NCBI RefSeq assembly: GCF_007751035.1
Contig: NZ_CP036433.1
Coordinates: 6,987,001 to 7,051,000, forward strand
Reading direction: 5' to 3'
Length of the DNA: 64,000 nucleotides
DNA from: Lignipirellula cremea
GTDB lineage: Bacteria; Planctomycetota; Planctomycetia; Pirellulales; Pirellulaceae
Part shown: one piece after another, positions 52,421 through 60,598 of the stretch
Layout: each line of letters opens with the position of its first letter
Position numbering within the stretch: the stretch's first letter is position 1
Notes under the pieces: generated by a model
What the model was told of the DNA's origin: nothing
Databases searched by the model: none
Seen by the model: only the letters and a program-made list of their open reading frames with translations
Made by a program: the position numbers and the translations under genes

Positions 52421-53744
52421 GGAACCGGGGAAAAATAACTTCGGTGTTTCTCAGTATTCGTAGGGCGTGGCCCAGTAGTTGAGTTCGGGGCGGTTTTTGT
52501 CGAAGAAGATGGGCATGCGTTCTAAGAATTCCGTGGTCGCCTTTTGGGCTTTGACGTAGATTTGACGCGCCTTCTCCGCCAGCACCTTGAGGCCGGTCAG
52601 GGTGCGGGTTTGGCCGATGTAGTGAGCAGCCGTTTCTAGACGATCGAGTATCACGCCTCGCAGGGAACGCGATACGTGACAGAACATGCGATGCTCAATC
52701 GGATTGTATTTCGAACAGCCGGGCGGGTAATGCGCCACGCGAATCGTCATCTTCAAACGCATCGCCAAATGTTTTAGTTCCTGCTTGAAAAGGTATTGCC
52801 GATAGCTGTTGCTGCCGCCGCAGTCGCAGAGCAACAAGATCTCTCGCGGACGCGGACGGTAGTTGTATTGTCCGACTCGACACCACCATTGCCGCACCGC
52901 TTCGCACGCCAGTTCGGCCGTATCGGCGCCGGTCGAGAGCAACATAAAACCTTGGTTGGCGCCGACGTCGTACACGCCGTAAGGCGTCAGCTTGCCGGTC
53001 GCTTGCGACGGAAAATCGTGATCGGGCGCCGTGACAAACCCATCGGTCCAGGCGGCGCCAGGGCGATAGAAATCACCGAGTTTTTCCTTCTTTTTCGTGT
53101 CGATGCTGAGCACCGGCCGCCCACAGTCATGAAACCGTTCACGCAGCTCGGCGATGTATTCAAACTGCGCGTTGCGATCCGGATAGTGACAGGTGGTCTC
53201 GATTTTGCACGCCTGTCGCAAGCCCAGGTCGAGGTCTTCCTGCAGGATGCGGCGGACCGTTTGGGGCCACACGTAAAAGCCGCGAGCGACGAGCGCTTCG
53301 CAAATGTCGCTGGGCGAGCGATTGGTCCAGCGGATGTCGGGGTTCATCGGCGAGCCGGCCGTGTGCTGCTCGACGATCTCTTCCACGGCGGCGACCAAAC
53401 CGACGACTGCAGTGCTAGCAGGACTTCGTCCCCCCCTTTTACGCGAACGCGTCCGGCAGCCTCATCGTCGGGCAATCGCTCGACATCCTGCTGGCCACGG
53501 CGAATGGTGTCTTCATGGCAACCGAACAGGTCAGCGATATACTTCACGCCGCCATGGCCGAGTTTCTCCGCTTCCACCGCGGCATACCGCCGCCGATCCT
53601 TCTCGGACAAGGAAGCATACAATTCCCGCATGTGACCTTCGACCAAAGAACTATACACGCTCCACCTCCAGGAAAAGCGAGTTGAAAGAGCAGTCGACCG
53701 AAGCGCTTATTGTACAAAATCCGAAGTTATTTTTCCCCGGTTCC
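52421..53744 (-). mobile_element. ISAzo13-like insertion sequence
   Basis: Perfect 24-bp terminal inverted repeats lie at 52421-52444 and 53721-53744 (beginning GGAACCGGGG). The single gene reads leftwards and is frameshifted. Confidence 0.85.
52451..53658 (-). pseudogene. ISAzo13-like transposase, frameshifted
   Basis: The first part (from ATG 53658, with LSEKDRRRYAAVEAEKLGHG and FGCHEDTIRRGQ) is in one frame. The rest (from VVGLVAAVEEIVEQHTAG onwards, with ICEALVARGFYVWPQTVRRI, VLSIDTKKKEKLGDFYRPG, LLLCDCGGSNSYRQYLFKQE and AHYPPGCSKYNPIEHRMF) is in the -1 frame. The shift falls at a run of AAAAGGGGGGG (about 53430-53440). It may be an inactivating indel or a programmed -1 frameshift. The DDE-type Asp and Glu motifs are visible in the second part. 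Confidence 0.8.
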
Positions 53745-54739
53745 CAACGGAACTTTTCGAATTAGATACTGTCGCAGACAATCCTTACTTTGAAGGATTT
53801 TCGTTAGACGAAGCTCCATCACTCCTCGGAAGAACCGATCTCGATGAGGACCTTACTCCCGGATATGCCGCATCCGGGGCGGAGCTCCATTGGAATGTTC
53901 CACGCCTCAAGGATGTATGGAAACCGCCCAAGGTGTCGGGGCGTGTAGCGTCCTATCATGACTATCCGTGCCTTGACATGTGGCTCCCTGCGTTTAGTAT
54001 GCGTGCGTGCGAATGCTTGGCGGATTTCTTAAAGCCCAATGGCGAGTTGCTCCCGCTGCAATCCGAAATTGGCGAGTATTTTTTCTTCAACATTACGACC
54101 ATTACCGATGCCCTCAACACGAAAACTTCCGACTGCGATTTCTGGTGCGAACCGCCTACGACTGCCGTCGGAATTGATCATTTTGAATTTCATAAGAAAC
54201 AGTTGACTGGCCTGTCAATATTTCGCATTCGAGAGTGTCCGGTGATGACAATCGTCACGAACCATTTCGTAGACGTCGTGGAAAAAGAAGGACTCAATGG
54301 ATTTGAATTCACGAAAATCTGGCCGTTTCGGCCAGGGACGATTTGGCAAATTGAGGGTCGCAGGCGACGCAGAGGGAAAAGAGCCCTTGCGGGCAAGAGC
54401 CTCAAAAAGGAAACCCTTGTTCTTATTCTCGAAATGCAAGGCGATCAGCTGGATTCTCACGAAAAGCGAATCGTCAAACGTATGGAAAACGAGGTGGACG
54501 CTCAGTTGTCCCTGTCCTCTTTGAACGCACCCTACTTCGGCACTTATGAAGGAAGCGAAAAAGTCGACACCGAATTTCGAATGTTTTTCTCCTGTCCCAG
54601 TGCAGATCAGCTGGAGCGAAAACTCGCTCCCTGGATATCAGGCATATGTCAGATCTGGCTAGGTTCCGTGAACGCAGTCAAGCGACGCGGTCACATGTAT
54701 GACGAGAATGCGAAAGAGTCCTGGAAACAGCTGCGATGA
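53745..54739 (+). pseudogene. Imm11-family (DUF1629) immunity gene, 5'-truncated
   Basis: The open frame begins directly at the right end of the ISAzo13-like IS, and coding-like sequence (ELFELDTVADNPYFEG) starts without a start codon. The Imm11 pattern follows: YPCLDMWLPAFSMRACECLA, GELLPLQSEIGEYFFFNIT, FRIRECPVMTIVTNHFVDVV and EGLNGFEFTKIWPF. A further helical region follows to the stop. A GTG at 53933 could start a shorter protein. It reads rightwards, unlike every true cassette gene, which fits import by the composite transposon. Confidence 0.75.
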
Positions 54740-54770
54740 AACCACGGAACACTTTCGGTTTTGCGGCTTG

Positions 54771-55169
54771 GGAACGCGGGAAAAATAACTTCGGTATTTT
54801 TCTCGACAGGAACCACGAAACCTGAGCAGCCCAAGCCGGCTGATCCTGTGAGCCGAACGCCTGGCGTCGGGCCGTTCTTCGGAATGAGGGAAAAAAACTT
54901 CATCGGTTTTTGTATAACAGCGATGACGTTCAACTTTTACGTATGCTTCACCTGGTGATCAAACCGCCAATCTCTCCTGCAACGGCTGGAAGATAAAATG
55001 AGCGGGTTGAAAAATCGGCATCGCGGAAAAGGGGAACTCACGCAAAGGCGCGAAGGCGCAAAGAAGGAGGAAGAGGTGTGAGAAGGAATTCGCCACGACC
55101 CTTGTGGATGTCGCGTTTCCGATTCCTGCCAAACGGGAAAAATCGCCGAAGTTATTTTCCCCCGATTCC
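54771..55169 (-). mobile_element. 399-bp MITE, copy A
   Basis: It has terminal repeats related to those of the ISAzo13-like IS (GGAACGCGGGAAAAATAACT at the left) and no transposase gene. Its sequence is the reverse complement of 63372-63770. The interior has the characteristic CGCAAAGGCGCGAAGGCGCA stretch. It probably moves using the ISAzo13-like transposase. Here it forms the right end of the composite transposon. Confidence 0.85.
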
Positions 55170-55177
55170 TATGGGAG

Positions 55178-56783
55178 CTGCACTTTAGGCGAACGTCTGC
55201 CGTTTGACGGGGGAGTCTGGAATTTTGAGCTTGCCTGAAAAGGTGGCTCTCCGCGATGGTTAGTGAGATAACCACAAATCACAAAACCACCGGGAGAGCC
55301 ATGGATGGCCAAGCGTAAGCGATCCGCCAAACGTCCGCAAGCGAAACACAAAAAGCAGACGCCGTCGCAGCATCACAAGTGCCAGCGTTTGAAGCGGACC
55401 AATCCCTTGCGATCGCGCACGACAGAAGCGATCACCCCTTTGTGCGGCTATCTCCAGACGGCGGTGGCCGCCTTGCAGTCGGTGCTGGATCGACGGATCG
55501 CCTTTCGGTTGTCGATCATCGTCGCGGGCATGTTGCTGGCCGACGATCGACGCACCGCCAGCGCCTGGTTCGCCGCGGCCGGGGTGCAGCAGGACTGGGA
55601 TCGCTTCTATGAATGCCTCATCAGCGTTGGCCGATCGTCGGGATCGCTGGCCAGCGCCATGGTCGGCTTGCTCGTGCAGAAGTTCGCGCCGGGCGTCGGC
55701 GACCGCATTCAGCTCGCCCTGGATGACTCGCCCACTTCGCGCTTCGGACGCTGTGTGGAAGGCGCCGGAGTGCATCACAATCCGACGCCGGGACCGGCCG
55801 ACGGAGAATGGCTTTACGGCCACAACTGGGTCCTGTTGACCTGGCTGGCGACGCATCCGTTGTGGGGCGTGATCGCCTTGCCGCTGCAGTCGCTGCTGTA
55901 CGTCCGCCAGGCCGATGTGCCGAAACTGGCGGTAAAATATGCATGGGAATTCCGTACGAAACACGAACTGGGCGTCGCGCTGTTGACGTCGTTCGTGCAA
56001 TCGCTGCGCGCCCGCGGCGTGCGGAACTCGGTCTGGCTGGCGGTCGACGGCGCCTACGCCGCACGACCTTTTCTCCTGCCTGTGCTGAAACTCGGCGTCA
56101 CGGTCGTCAGCCGCTTGCGCAGGGACGCCTGCTTGTTCGACCTGCCCGGCGAAGCTGTTCCGCACCGTCGCGGCAGGCGCCGGATTTATGGCCGGAACAA
56201 ACTCTCCCTGGCGACACTCGCCGACCAAAGTCAAGGCTGGGAATCGCTCACCTATTCTGGCCGAGGCGTCGAAGTCACGCGCCCGTGCAAATCGTTCCTG
56301 GCGACATCGGAGTTGATCAGCGGGCGCATCCGTGTGGTGCTGCTCCGCTTTGACGACGGCAACTGGGCGCCTTACTTTTGCACGGACCCCAGCGCCGACG
56401 TGCGTGAGATTCTGGAGGCCGTCGCCGCGCGCTGGGCGATCGAAGAATGTTTCCAAGGGATGAAAGAAGTCTGGGGCGCCGGTCAGCAGCAAGTTCGAAA
56501 TGTGTGGTCGAGCATCGGCTGTTGGAATCTCAACAGCTGGGTGTACGGCCTTGTAGAACTGTGCAGTTGGGAGTCGCCGCAAGCGGAACTGAGCGACCGC
56601 CGCTCCCGCCCCTGGGACAACGCCTCGCGTCGGCCGTCCCACGCCGACCGTCGCCGCACAATCGCCCGTAAAATGTTAGAAAAACAATTTATCGCCACTC
56701 TACCCCCGACGCCCAACAGCCCCCAAATCCGCACGCTCCTTGAAGGGCTAATCGCCATAGTAATATGATCGCCTAAAGTGCAG
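55178..56783 (+). mobile_element. DDE insertion sequence (IS4-superfamily-like) with 8-bp duplication
   Basis: The 1606-bp element has 15-bp terminal inverted repeats (CTGCACTTTAGGCGA at 55178, complement at 56769-56783). It is flanked by an 8-bp target duplication TATGGGAG (55170-55177 and 56784-56791). It lies at the start of the repeated short cassette, copy 2. Confidence 0.9.
55305..56768 (+). CDS. DDE transposase of the 1.6-kb IS
   Basis: The 487-residue protein has a basic N-terminus (AKRKRSAKRPQAKHKK) and a DDE catalytic core: the first Asp in LALDDSPTSRFG, the second in WLAVDGAYAARPF, and the Glu in RWAIEECFQGMKEVWG. It keeps no obvious truncation, so the IS may be active. The start ATG 55305 has GGGAGAG close by. 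I cannot name the IS family beyond the IS4-like DDE group. Confidence 0.85.
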   Translation: MAKRKRSAKRPQAKHKKQTPSQHHKCQRLKRTNPLRSRTTEAITPLCGYLQTAVAALQSVLDRRIAFRLSIIVAGMLLADDRRTASAWFAAAGVQQDWDRFYECLISVGRSSGSLASAMVGLLVQKFAPGVGDRIQLALDDSPTSRFGRCVEGAGVHHNPTPGPADGEWLYGHNWVLLTWLATHPLWGVIALPLQSLLYVRQADVPKLAVKYAWEFRTKHELGVALLTSFVQSLRARGVRNSVWLAVDGAYAARPFLLPVLKLGVTVVSRLRRDACLFDLPGEAVPHRRGRRRIYGRNKLSLATLADQSQGWESLTYSGRGVEVTRPCKSFLATSELISGRIRVVLLRFDDGNWAPYFCTDPSADVREILEAVAARWAIEECFQGMKEVWGAGQQQVRNVWSSIGCWNLNSWVYGLVELCSWESPQAELSDRRSRPWDNASRRPSHADRRRTIARKMLEKQFIATLPPTPNSPQIRTLLEGLIAIVI

Positions 56784-56989
56784 TATGGGAGGTTGGGGGA
56801 CGCGATCCGTTCTGGTCGCGTTGAGAATATTTTGATCGAAGTCGGAGGTGGCTGGCAACGGCCACAATCCAGGAAGCTGTGGTCGCGTTCCTGCCGACCA
56901 GGCCAAACGGACAGGATCACCTTGGAGAACGAGTTGCCCTTCTGTTGAAAACAGAACTTTTGAAATTGAAAACGGTTCGACGGCATAAC
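56784..56989 (-). other. Repeated short cassette, copy 2
   Basis: Its sequence is nearly identical to copy 3 (62090-62297) and slightly diverged from copy 1. Its end nearest the array tail was split by the composite transposon and then by the DDE IS. The 66-codon frame is kept (MPSNRF...ASPNLP). No other gene is visible. Confidence 0.6.
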
Positions 56990-57112
56990 GACCAAGGTAA
57001 CCGGGTTGGCGGACCAACGCGATTGACGTTGAGAAACCAAACAAAGTCAACGAAGGAAACGACGTTCAAATACCGAAAGACGAGCCAACTCCGGTTCACC
57101 GTTTTGTTCGCT
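56983..57112 (-). other. attC site 4, intact and long
   Basis: AAC core at 56987-56989, GTT at 57106-57108. The stem pairs AACCGGGTTGGC with GCCAACTCCGGTT with one unpaired base. The loop is longer than in other sites, giving 130 bp. It belongs to the toxin cassette to the right. Confidence 0.82.
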
Positions 57113-57129
57113 GCATTTTTCTGAGGCGG

Positions 57130-57477
57130 CTAGATCCCATCGGCGGCCATCCGCATACAGGAAAACGCAATGTATTCGGGCGAAGGATCAGGCGATGAAG
57201 CCTCCGGACCGGCAAGCCATTCATCCAAGGCATCTTCAAACGGTTGAATTGCGGCTTGCAATTCATCAAGTGCGTCAGGACCAGCCTTTTCGGCGAAGTC
57301 AGCGCGCATAAGATCATCCGATATTCCCCAGACCTCGGCATACGGAATTAACGGAGCGAGTGAGTTGGGGATTCGGGACCGATCAAGTGTGATTTTGGGC
57401 GAGTCTTCGGCATAGAGCCCGTATTTTAGGCGCAGTTCATCCGCCGGAAGAATCTCAAATTCGTTTTCATTGTCCAT
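57130..57477 (-). CDS. Putative immunity protein for the adjacent HINT toxin
   Basis: The 115-residue acidic protein starts MDNENEFEILPADELRLKYG and has a C-terminal helical part (ALDEWLAGPEASSPD). It starts 7 nt downstream of the toxin stop and shares its cassette, as expected for a toxin-immunity pair. I recognise no immunity family, so the role rests on position and acidity. The frame runs further upstream but overlaps the toxin gene. Confidence 0.65.
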   Translation of the reverse strand: MDNENEFEILPADELRLKYGLYAEDSPKITLDRSRIPNSLAPLIPYAEVWGISDDLMRADFAEKAGPDALDELQAAIQPFEDALDEWLAGPEASSPDPSPEYIAFSCMRMAADGI

Positions 57478-57484
57478 CGCCGAT

Positions 57485-58666
57485 TTATCCGCCGAGTACG
57501 TTGAGCATTTTCTCGAATTCCGTCCAGTATTCAGCCCGAATCTTCTGAGGGACCGCGGCCGCATCAAACATCTTGTCTGAGAGAGCACGCATGTCCGCTT
57601 GGGACACTTTGCCCCAGTCGAATGTGCCGCCCATCTGTTGTCGCATTTCAGCACGCCAAGTATTGTAAACACCGCGCGTCGCATTGTGATTCGCCTTCGG
57701 CATCAACACGGCTGGAGCCTTGTTTGGACTGTAATCCGCGAAGTTTCGCTTCATCCAAGCAGACATGACGCCATGATGCGATTCATTGCCCAGTCGCGGC
57801 GTTGGCATATCACCGTGCTTGCCAACCTTGAATCCGCAGCCAATTCCGGTGTTGTGGGCGAGAATGCCAAGATGGGAGACGTAATAAGAGTGTGCGCGAT
57901 GTACTTCGAGGTTATAGACCGTTTCGCGATTGGGGCGCTGCGATTTCGCGGTTAAGGGCGCTGAGCCGTCAACCGTGCGAACGTTTTCATTGATTTCAAG
58001 CTCGCCCGCAGGAACCCAATCGTTTCGGTCTTCCGAGTAGATTGGGTGATTTGCCGTTACACCAAGAGGCTTGTCCGTGTCGCCGTTGAACACGAGGTCC
58101 AAGACGACGGCATTTTCGTGTTTAATTGTCCCAATCACGATGGCTGATTTCGGGGAATTCTCTCGCGAATCAGCATCGCAAGGCCCAATGCGAAGGACTG
58201 TTGCTTCGCCTTCGATCCCAACTTCGTACATGGCCAAGTCGATTGTTGCACCAACTTTGGCACCGGTCTGTTCAAACCACCATAGCGGTCGAGCAACTTC
58301 AAGTTCGGCAATGCTTCCGTCGGGCTTCTTCAGTTTGAGATCCACCGTGCGCCACAATTGCCGAGTGACATCAGTCGCGTCGAGGTCGCCGGGGGAATAA
58401 CGCGTGGCGATGAGATCGGACCATGGTTCCCTGTCTGGAACGTCGTCGGTCGTGACAACCGTCGTGATGATGCCGTTGCTCGCGGCAAACGTCACGTAAT
58501 CGGAAAGTGCTGTTGATCCGTCTTCACCGAACGTCCAGTTTGAACGGTGGGATGTGGTCTTCGGAAGGAATGGGATGCCCGACGACGAGGAATTGGACCA
58601 TGTGGCGGCGACAACACCGACGGTCGCGGCGATGAGTACGAGCGGCAATATCCAGCGTCTGAACAT
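57485..58666 (-). CDS. Polymorphic toxin with pretoxin-HINT domain (cassette gene)
   Basis: The 393-residue protein starts with a membrane or signal segment (1-22, LPLVLIAATVGVVAAT). A pretoxin-HINT domain follows (about 140-272: GVTANHPIYSEDRNDWVPAG, GELEINENVRTVDG, ETVYNLEVHRAHSYYVSHLG). It ends in LGILAHN, the autocleavage site of HINT domains. The final 120 residues are the toxin candidate, with ESHHGVMSAWM (295-305) and VLMPKANHNATRGVYNTW (320-337). These His/Asn motifs suggest an HNH/EndoVII-like nuclease, not proven. Its AGGAGAG ribosome site is good. It lacks the RHS or filament repeats of larger polymorphic toxins. Confidence 0.8.
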   Translation of the reverse strand: MFRRWILPLVLIAATVGVVAATWSNSSSSGIPFLPKTTSHRSNWTFGEDGSTALSDYVTFAASNGIITTVVTTDDVPDREPWSDLIATRYSPGDLDATDVTRQLWRTVDLKLKKPDGSIAELEVARPLWWFEQTGAKVGATIDLAMYEVGIEGEATVLRIGPCDADSRENSPKSAIVIGTIKHENAVVLDLVFNGDTDKPLGVTANHPIYSEDRNDWVPAGELEINENVRTVDGSAPLTAKSQRPNRETVYNLEVHRAHSYYVSHLGILAHNTGIGCGFKVGKHGDMPTPRLGNESHHGVMSAWMKRNFADYSPNKAPAVLMPKANHNATRGVYNTWRAEMRQQMGGTFDWGKVSQADMRALSDKMFDAAAVPQKIRAEYWTEFEKMLNVLGG

Positions 58667-58702
58667 GGCGGCTCTCCTATTGGGTGTGCGTGTGGTTCAT
58701 GC

Positions 58703-58791
58703 AGCGAACGGTGGCCATCACCGGGCACGGCCATTGTGGTTTCCATTTGTAAACGCCCCATGCCGTGCTCCGGTGGATGGCATGGTTATCT
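58703..58791 (-). other. attC site 3, intact
   Basis: AAC core at 58707-58709, GTT at 58785-58787; the stem pairs CACCGGGCACGGC with GCCGTGCTCCGGTG with one unpaired base. Confidence 0.85.
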
Positions 58792-58801
58792 GCTGCCTGC
58801 G

Positions 58802-59497
58802 TCACGAAAACGTGCAGATGATTCGTAATCGGTCATCCGTTGCCACCTTTCGAGCGTTCTGAAGCGCGTTCATTCTCCAATCTCCGATGAATTCTGCAAT
58901 AGTCAGTTTCCACGTGACGAGCGCCTCGTCATTCGGACCGTCGCCAAATACACGATTGATCGGACGGTCAACGATGCTGTAACCCGTCGGCGAAAACTGT
59001 TTGTCGTATGCGTAGTTTGATGTGTTAGCAAGTTCATCAACGTCACGCTCTGGCAACCCCAGTGTGAGCAAGGAATCGCGCGGAAATTTATGCGAGCCAT
59101 CACCGAATGCCCACGCTAAGCGAGCTGGGACTTTCTTCTGAACGAGCAAATGAGTCTCGGACCAAAGGTTCGTGGCCAAGTCCTCAAATCCGATCCATCC
59201 AAAGTAGTGATCGTCGAAGCAGTTCTGGATGTGCTCCAAGACATCAGCGTCGGACATGTCGGGGGAACGATTCGTCGTTCGATACAGTTCAGTTATGACG
59301 AAATCCGGTGGCAAGGTTCGGTGCAGCGGAAAAAGTGAGTCGTCACGAACGAAGAGGCGATGCACCGTGACGTCTTTGTCGTCAAACCACGTAAGTTCGC
59401 CGTGCATCACGCGGTCTGTCGGATCATCGAGCTCAGTCGGTGTTGTCCAGATATCGCCGTTGAAGTGCTGAAGATGAAAGTGGTAGTCCAGTCCCAT
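58802..59497 (-). CDS. Hypothetical protein (cassette gene)
   Basis: The 231-residue protein begins GLDYHFHLQHFNGDIW and is rich in aromatic and acidic residues. It contains HGELTWFDDKDVTVHRLFVR and LAWAFGDGSHKFPRDS. No domain is recognised. I prefer ATG 59497; a TTG at 59521 lies in the attC core. It is predicted to be cytoplasmic. Confidence 0.62.
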   Translation of the reverse strand: MGLDYHFHLQHFNGDIWTTPTELDDPTDRVMHGELTWFDDKDVTVHRLFVRDDSLFPLHRTLPPDFVITELYRTTNRSPDMSDADVLEHIQNCFDDHYFGWIGFEDLATNLWSETHLLVQKKVPARLAWAFGDGSHKFPRDSLLTLGLPERDVDELANTSNYAYDKQFSPTGYSIVDRPINRVFGDGPNDEALVTWKLTIAEFIGDWRMNALQNARKVATDDRLRIICTFS

Positions 59498-59511
59498 CAC
59501 ATCTATTTCAG

Positions 59512-59600
59512 ATAACGACAAGGATAACCGGGCCGGGAAAGGATGTTGTTGAGCGGAGCGAAAGGGCGGTGTTGTGCCGGCTCCGGTTGATCCGTTGGTT
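59512..59600 (-). other. attC site 2, split by IS91-like copy 4
   Basis: AAC core at about 59514-59516, GTT at 59598-59600; the stem pairs AACCGGGCCGG with CCGGCTCCGGTT with one unpaired base. The right flank resumes at GTT 62090. Confidence 0.85.
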
Positions 59601-59703
59601 CAAGGAAGCCGCTGCGCGGCAGGTTTTGATTTTACCCCTTCGCTGTGGTTGTACGCCATCCTTGGAAGGACGTTTTTCTTTGCGTTTTTCCAGGAGGTTG
59701 ATC

Positions 59704-60594
59704 ATGAGCGAATTGCGACGGCGGATGACGGAAGACCTGCAGCTGCGGGGCTTGAGCGAACGCACCCAGGAGGCGTATCTGCGGGCGGTGCGGAAGTTGG
59801 CAGAACACTTTCACACGCCGCCGGATCGGCTGAGCGAGGAGCAGGTGCGGCAGTATTTGCTGTATCTCAAGAATGACTGCGGTTTTGCTCCCGGCTCGAT
59901 GCGTGTGGCTGTCAATGGCGTGAAGTTCTTTTATCACTATACCGCGCCGCGCGCTTGGGCCACGCTGTGCAACATTCGCATCCCGCCGCAGAAGACGTTG
60001 CCCGACGTGCTGTCGCGGCCGGAGGTGCGGCAGTTGCTCGCCGCCGTGCGGACCCGCCACAACCGGGCCTACTTGTGGACGGTGTACGCTTGCGGCTTGC
60101 GGCTCAACGAAGGGCTGCATCTGCAGGTCGCCGATCTCGACAGCCAGCGGATGATGCTGCATGTGCATCGCGGCAAAGGCGCCAAGGATCGCTTTATTCT
60201 CCTGCCGCAAGAACTGCTGGCGATGCTGCGCCGTTACTGGCTCGAACATCGTAACCCGCGCTGGTTGTTTCCCGCTTTGGGACGCGGCCGCAACCAAGGC
60301 GGCGTCGCCGACAAGCCGATGGCCGAAGCCAGCGTGCAGGGCGCCTGGAAGCGGGTCGTCGATCAGTCAGGGCTGGCCAAGTCGGTGTCGATTCATACGC
60401 TGCGGCACAGCTACGCCTCGCACCTGATCGAAGCCGGCGTCGGGCTGCGACGCGTGCAGCAGCTGCTGGGCCATAGTTCGTTGCAGACCACCGCGCGGTA
60501 CTTGCACGTCACCGAGCCCGGCGGCGAACATACGCGCCAGATCATCGATCAGCTGATGCAGGGCGTCGGCGCCGCCTTGGATGCGGGAGCGTAG
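59704..60594 (+). CDS. Tyrosine recombinase of IS91-like element, copy 4
   Basis: The 296-residue protein keeps all active-site motifs of copies 1 and 2, with one visible change near the N-terminus (FHTPPDR for FRTPPDR). It is preceded by AGGAGG. Confidence 0.9.
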   Translation: MSELRRRMTEDLQLRGLSERTQEAYLRAVRKLAEHFHTPPDRLSEEQVRQYLLYLKNDCGFAPGSMRVAVNGVKFFYHYTAPRAWATLCNIRIPPQKTLPDVLSRPEVRQLLAAVRTRHNRAYLWTVYACGLRLNEGLHLQVADLDSQRMMLHVHRGKGAKDRFILLPQELLAMLRRYWLEHRNPRWLFPALGRGRNQGGVADKPMAEASVQGAWKRVVDQSGLAKSVSIHTLRHSYASHLIEAGVGLRRVQQLLGHSSLQTTARYLHVTEPGGEHTRQIIDQLMQGVGAALDAGA

Positions 60595-60598
60595 GTCG

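Larger units (their letters stand above)
52421..55169. mobile_element. Composite transposon: ISAzo13-like IS + Imm11 fragment + 399-bp MITE
   Basis: The outer ends are the left terminal repeat of the ISAzo13-like IS (GGAACCGGGGAAAAATAACT, 52421) and the right end of the MITE (complement of GGAATCGGGGGAAAATAACT, ending 55169). The two ends are nearly complementary. The insertion is flanked by TAT on both sides (52418-52420 and 55170-55172), while neither internal unit has its own matching flank. Removing it restores GATCCGTTGGTTATGGGAGG, the normal attC-cassette join. It carries a truncated Imm11 gene. Confidence 0.75.

Noticed and set aside
54691-54933. An 80-codon frame in the MITE at 54771 and its counterpart near 63676
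   Set aside because: The frame crosses the terminal repeat and appears only as part of a non-coding element.
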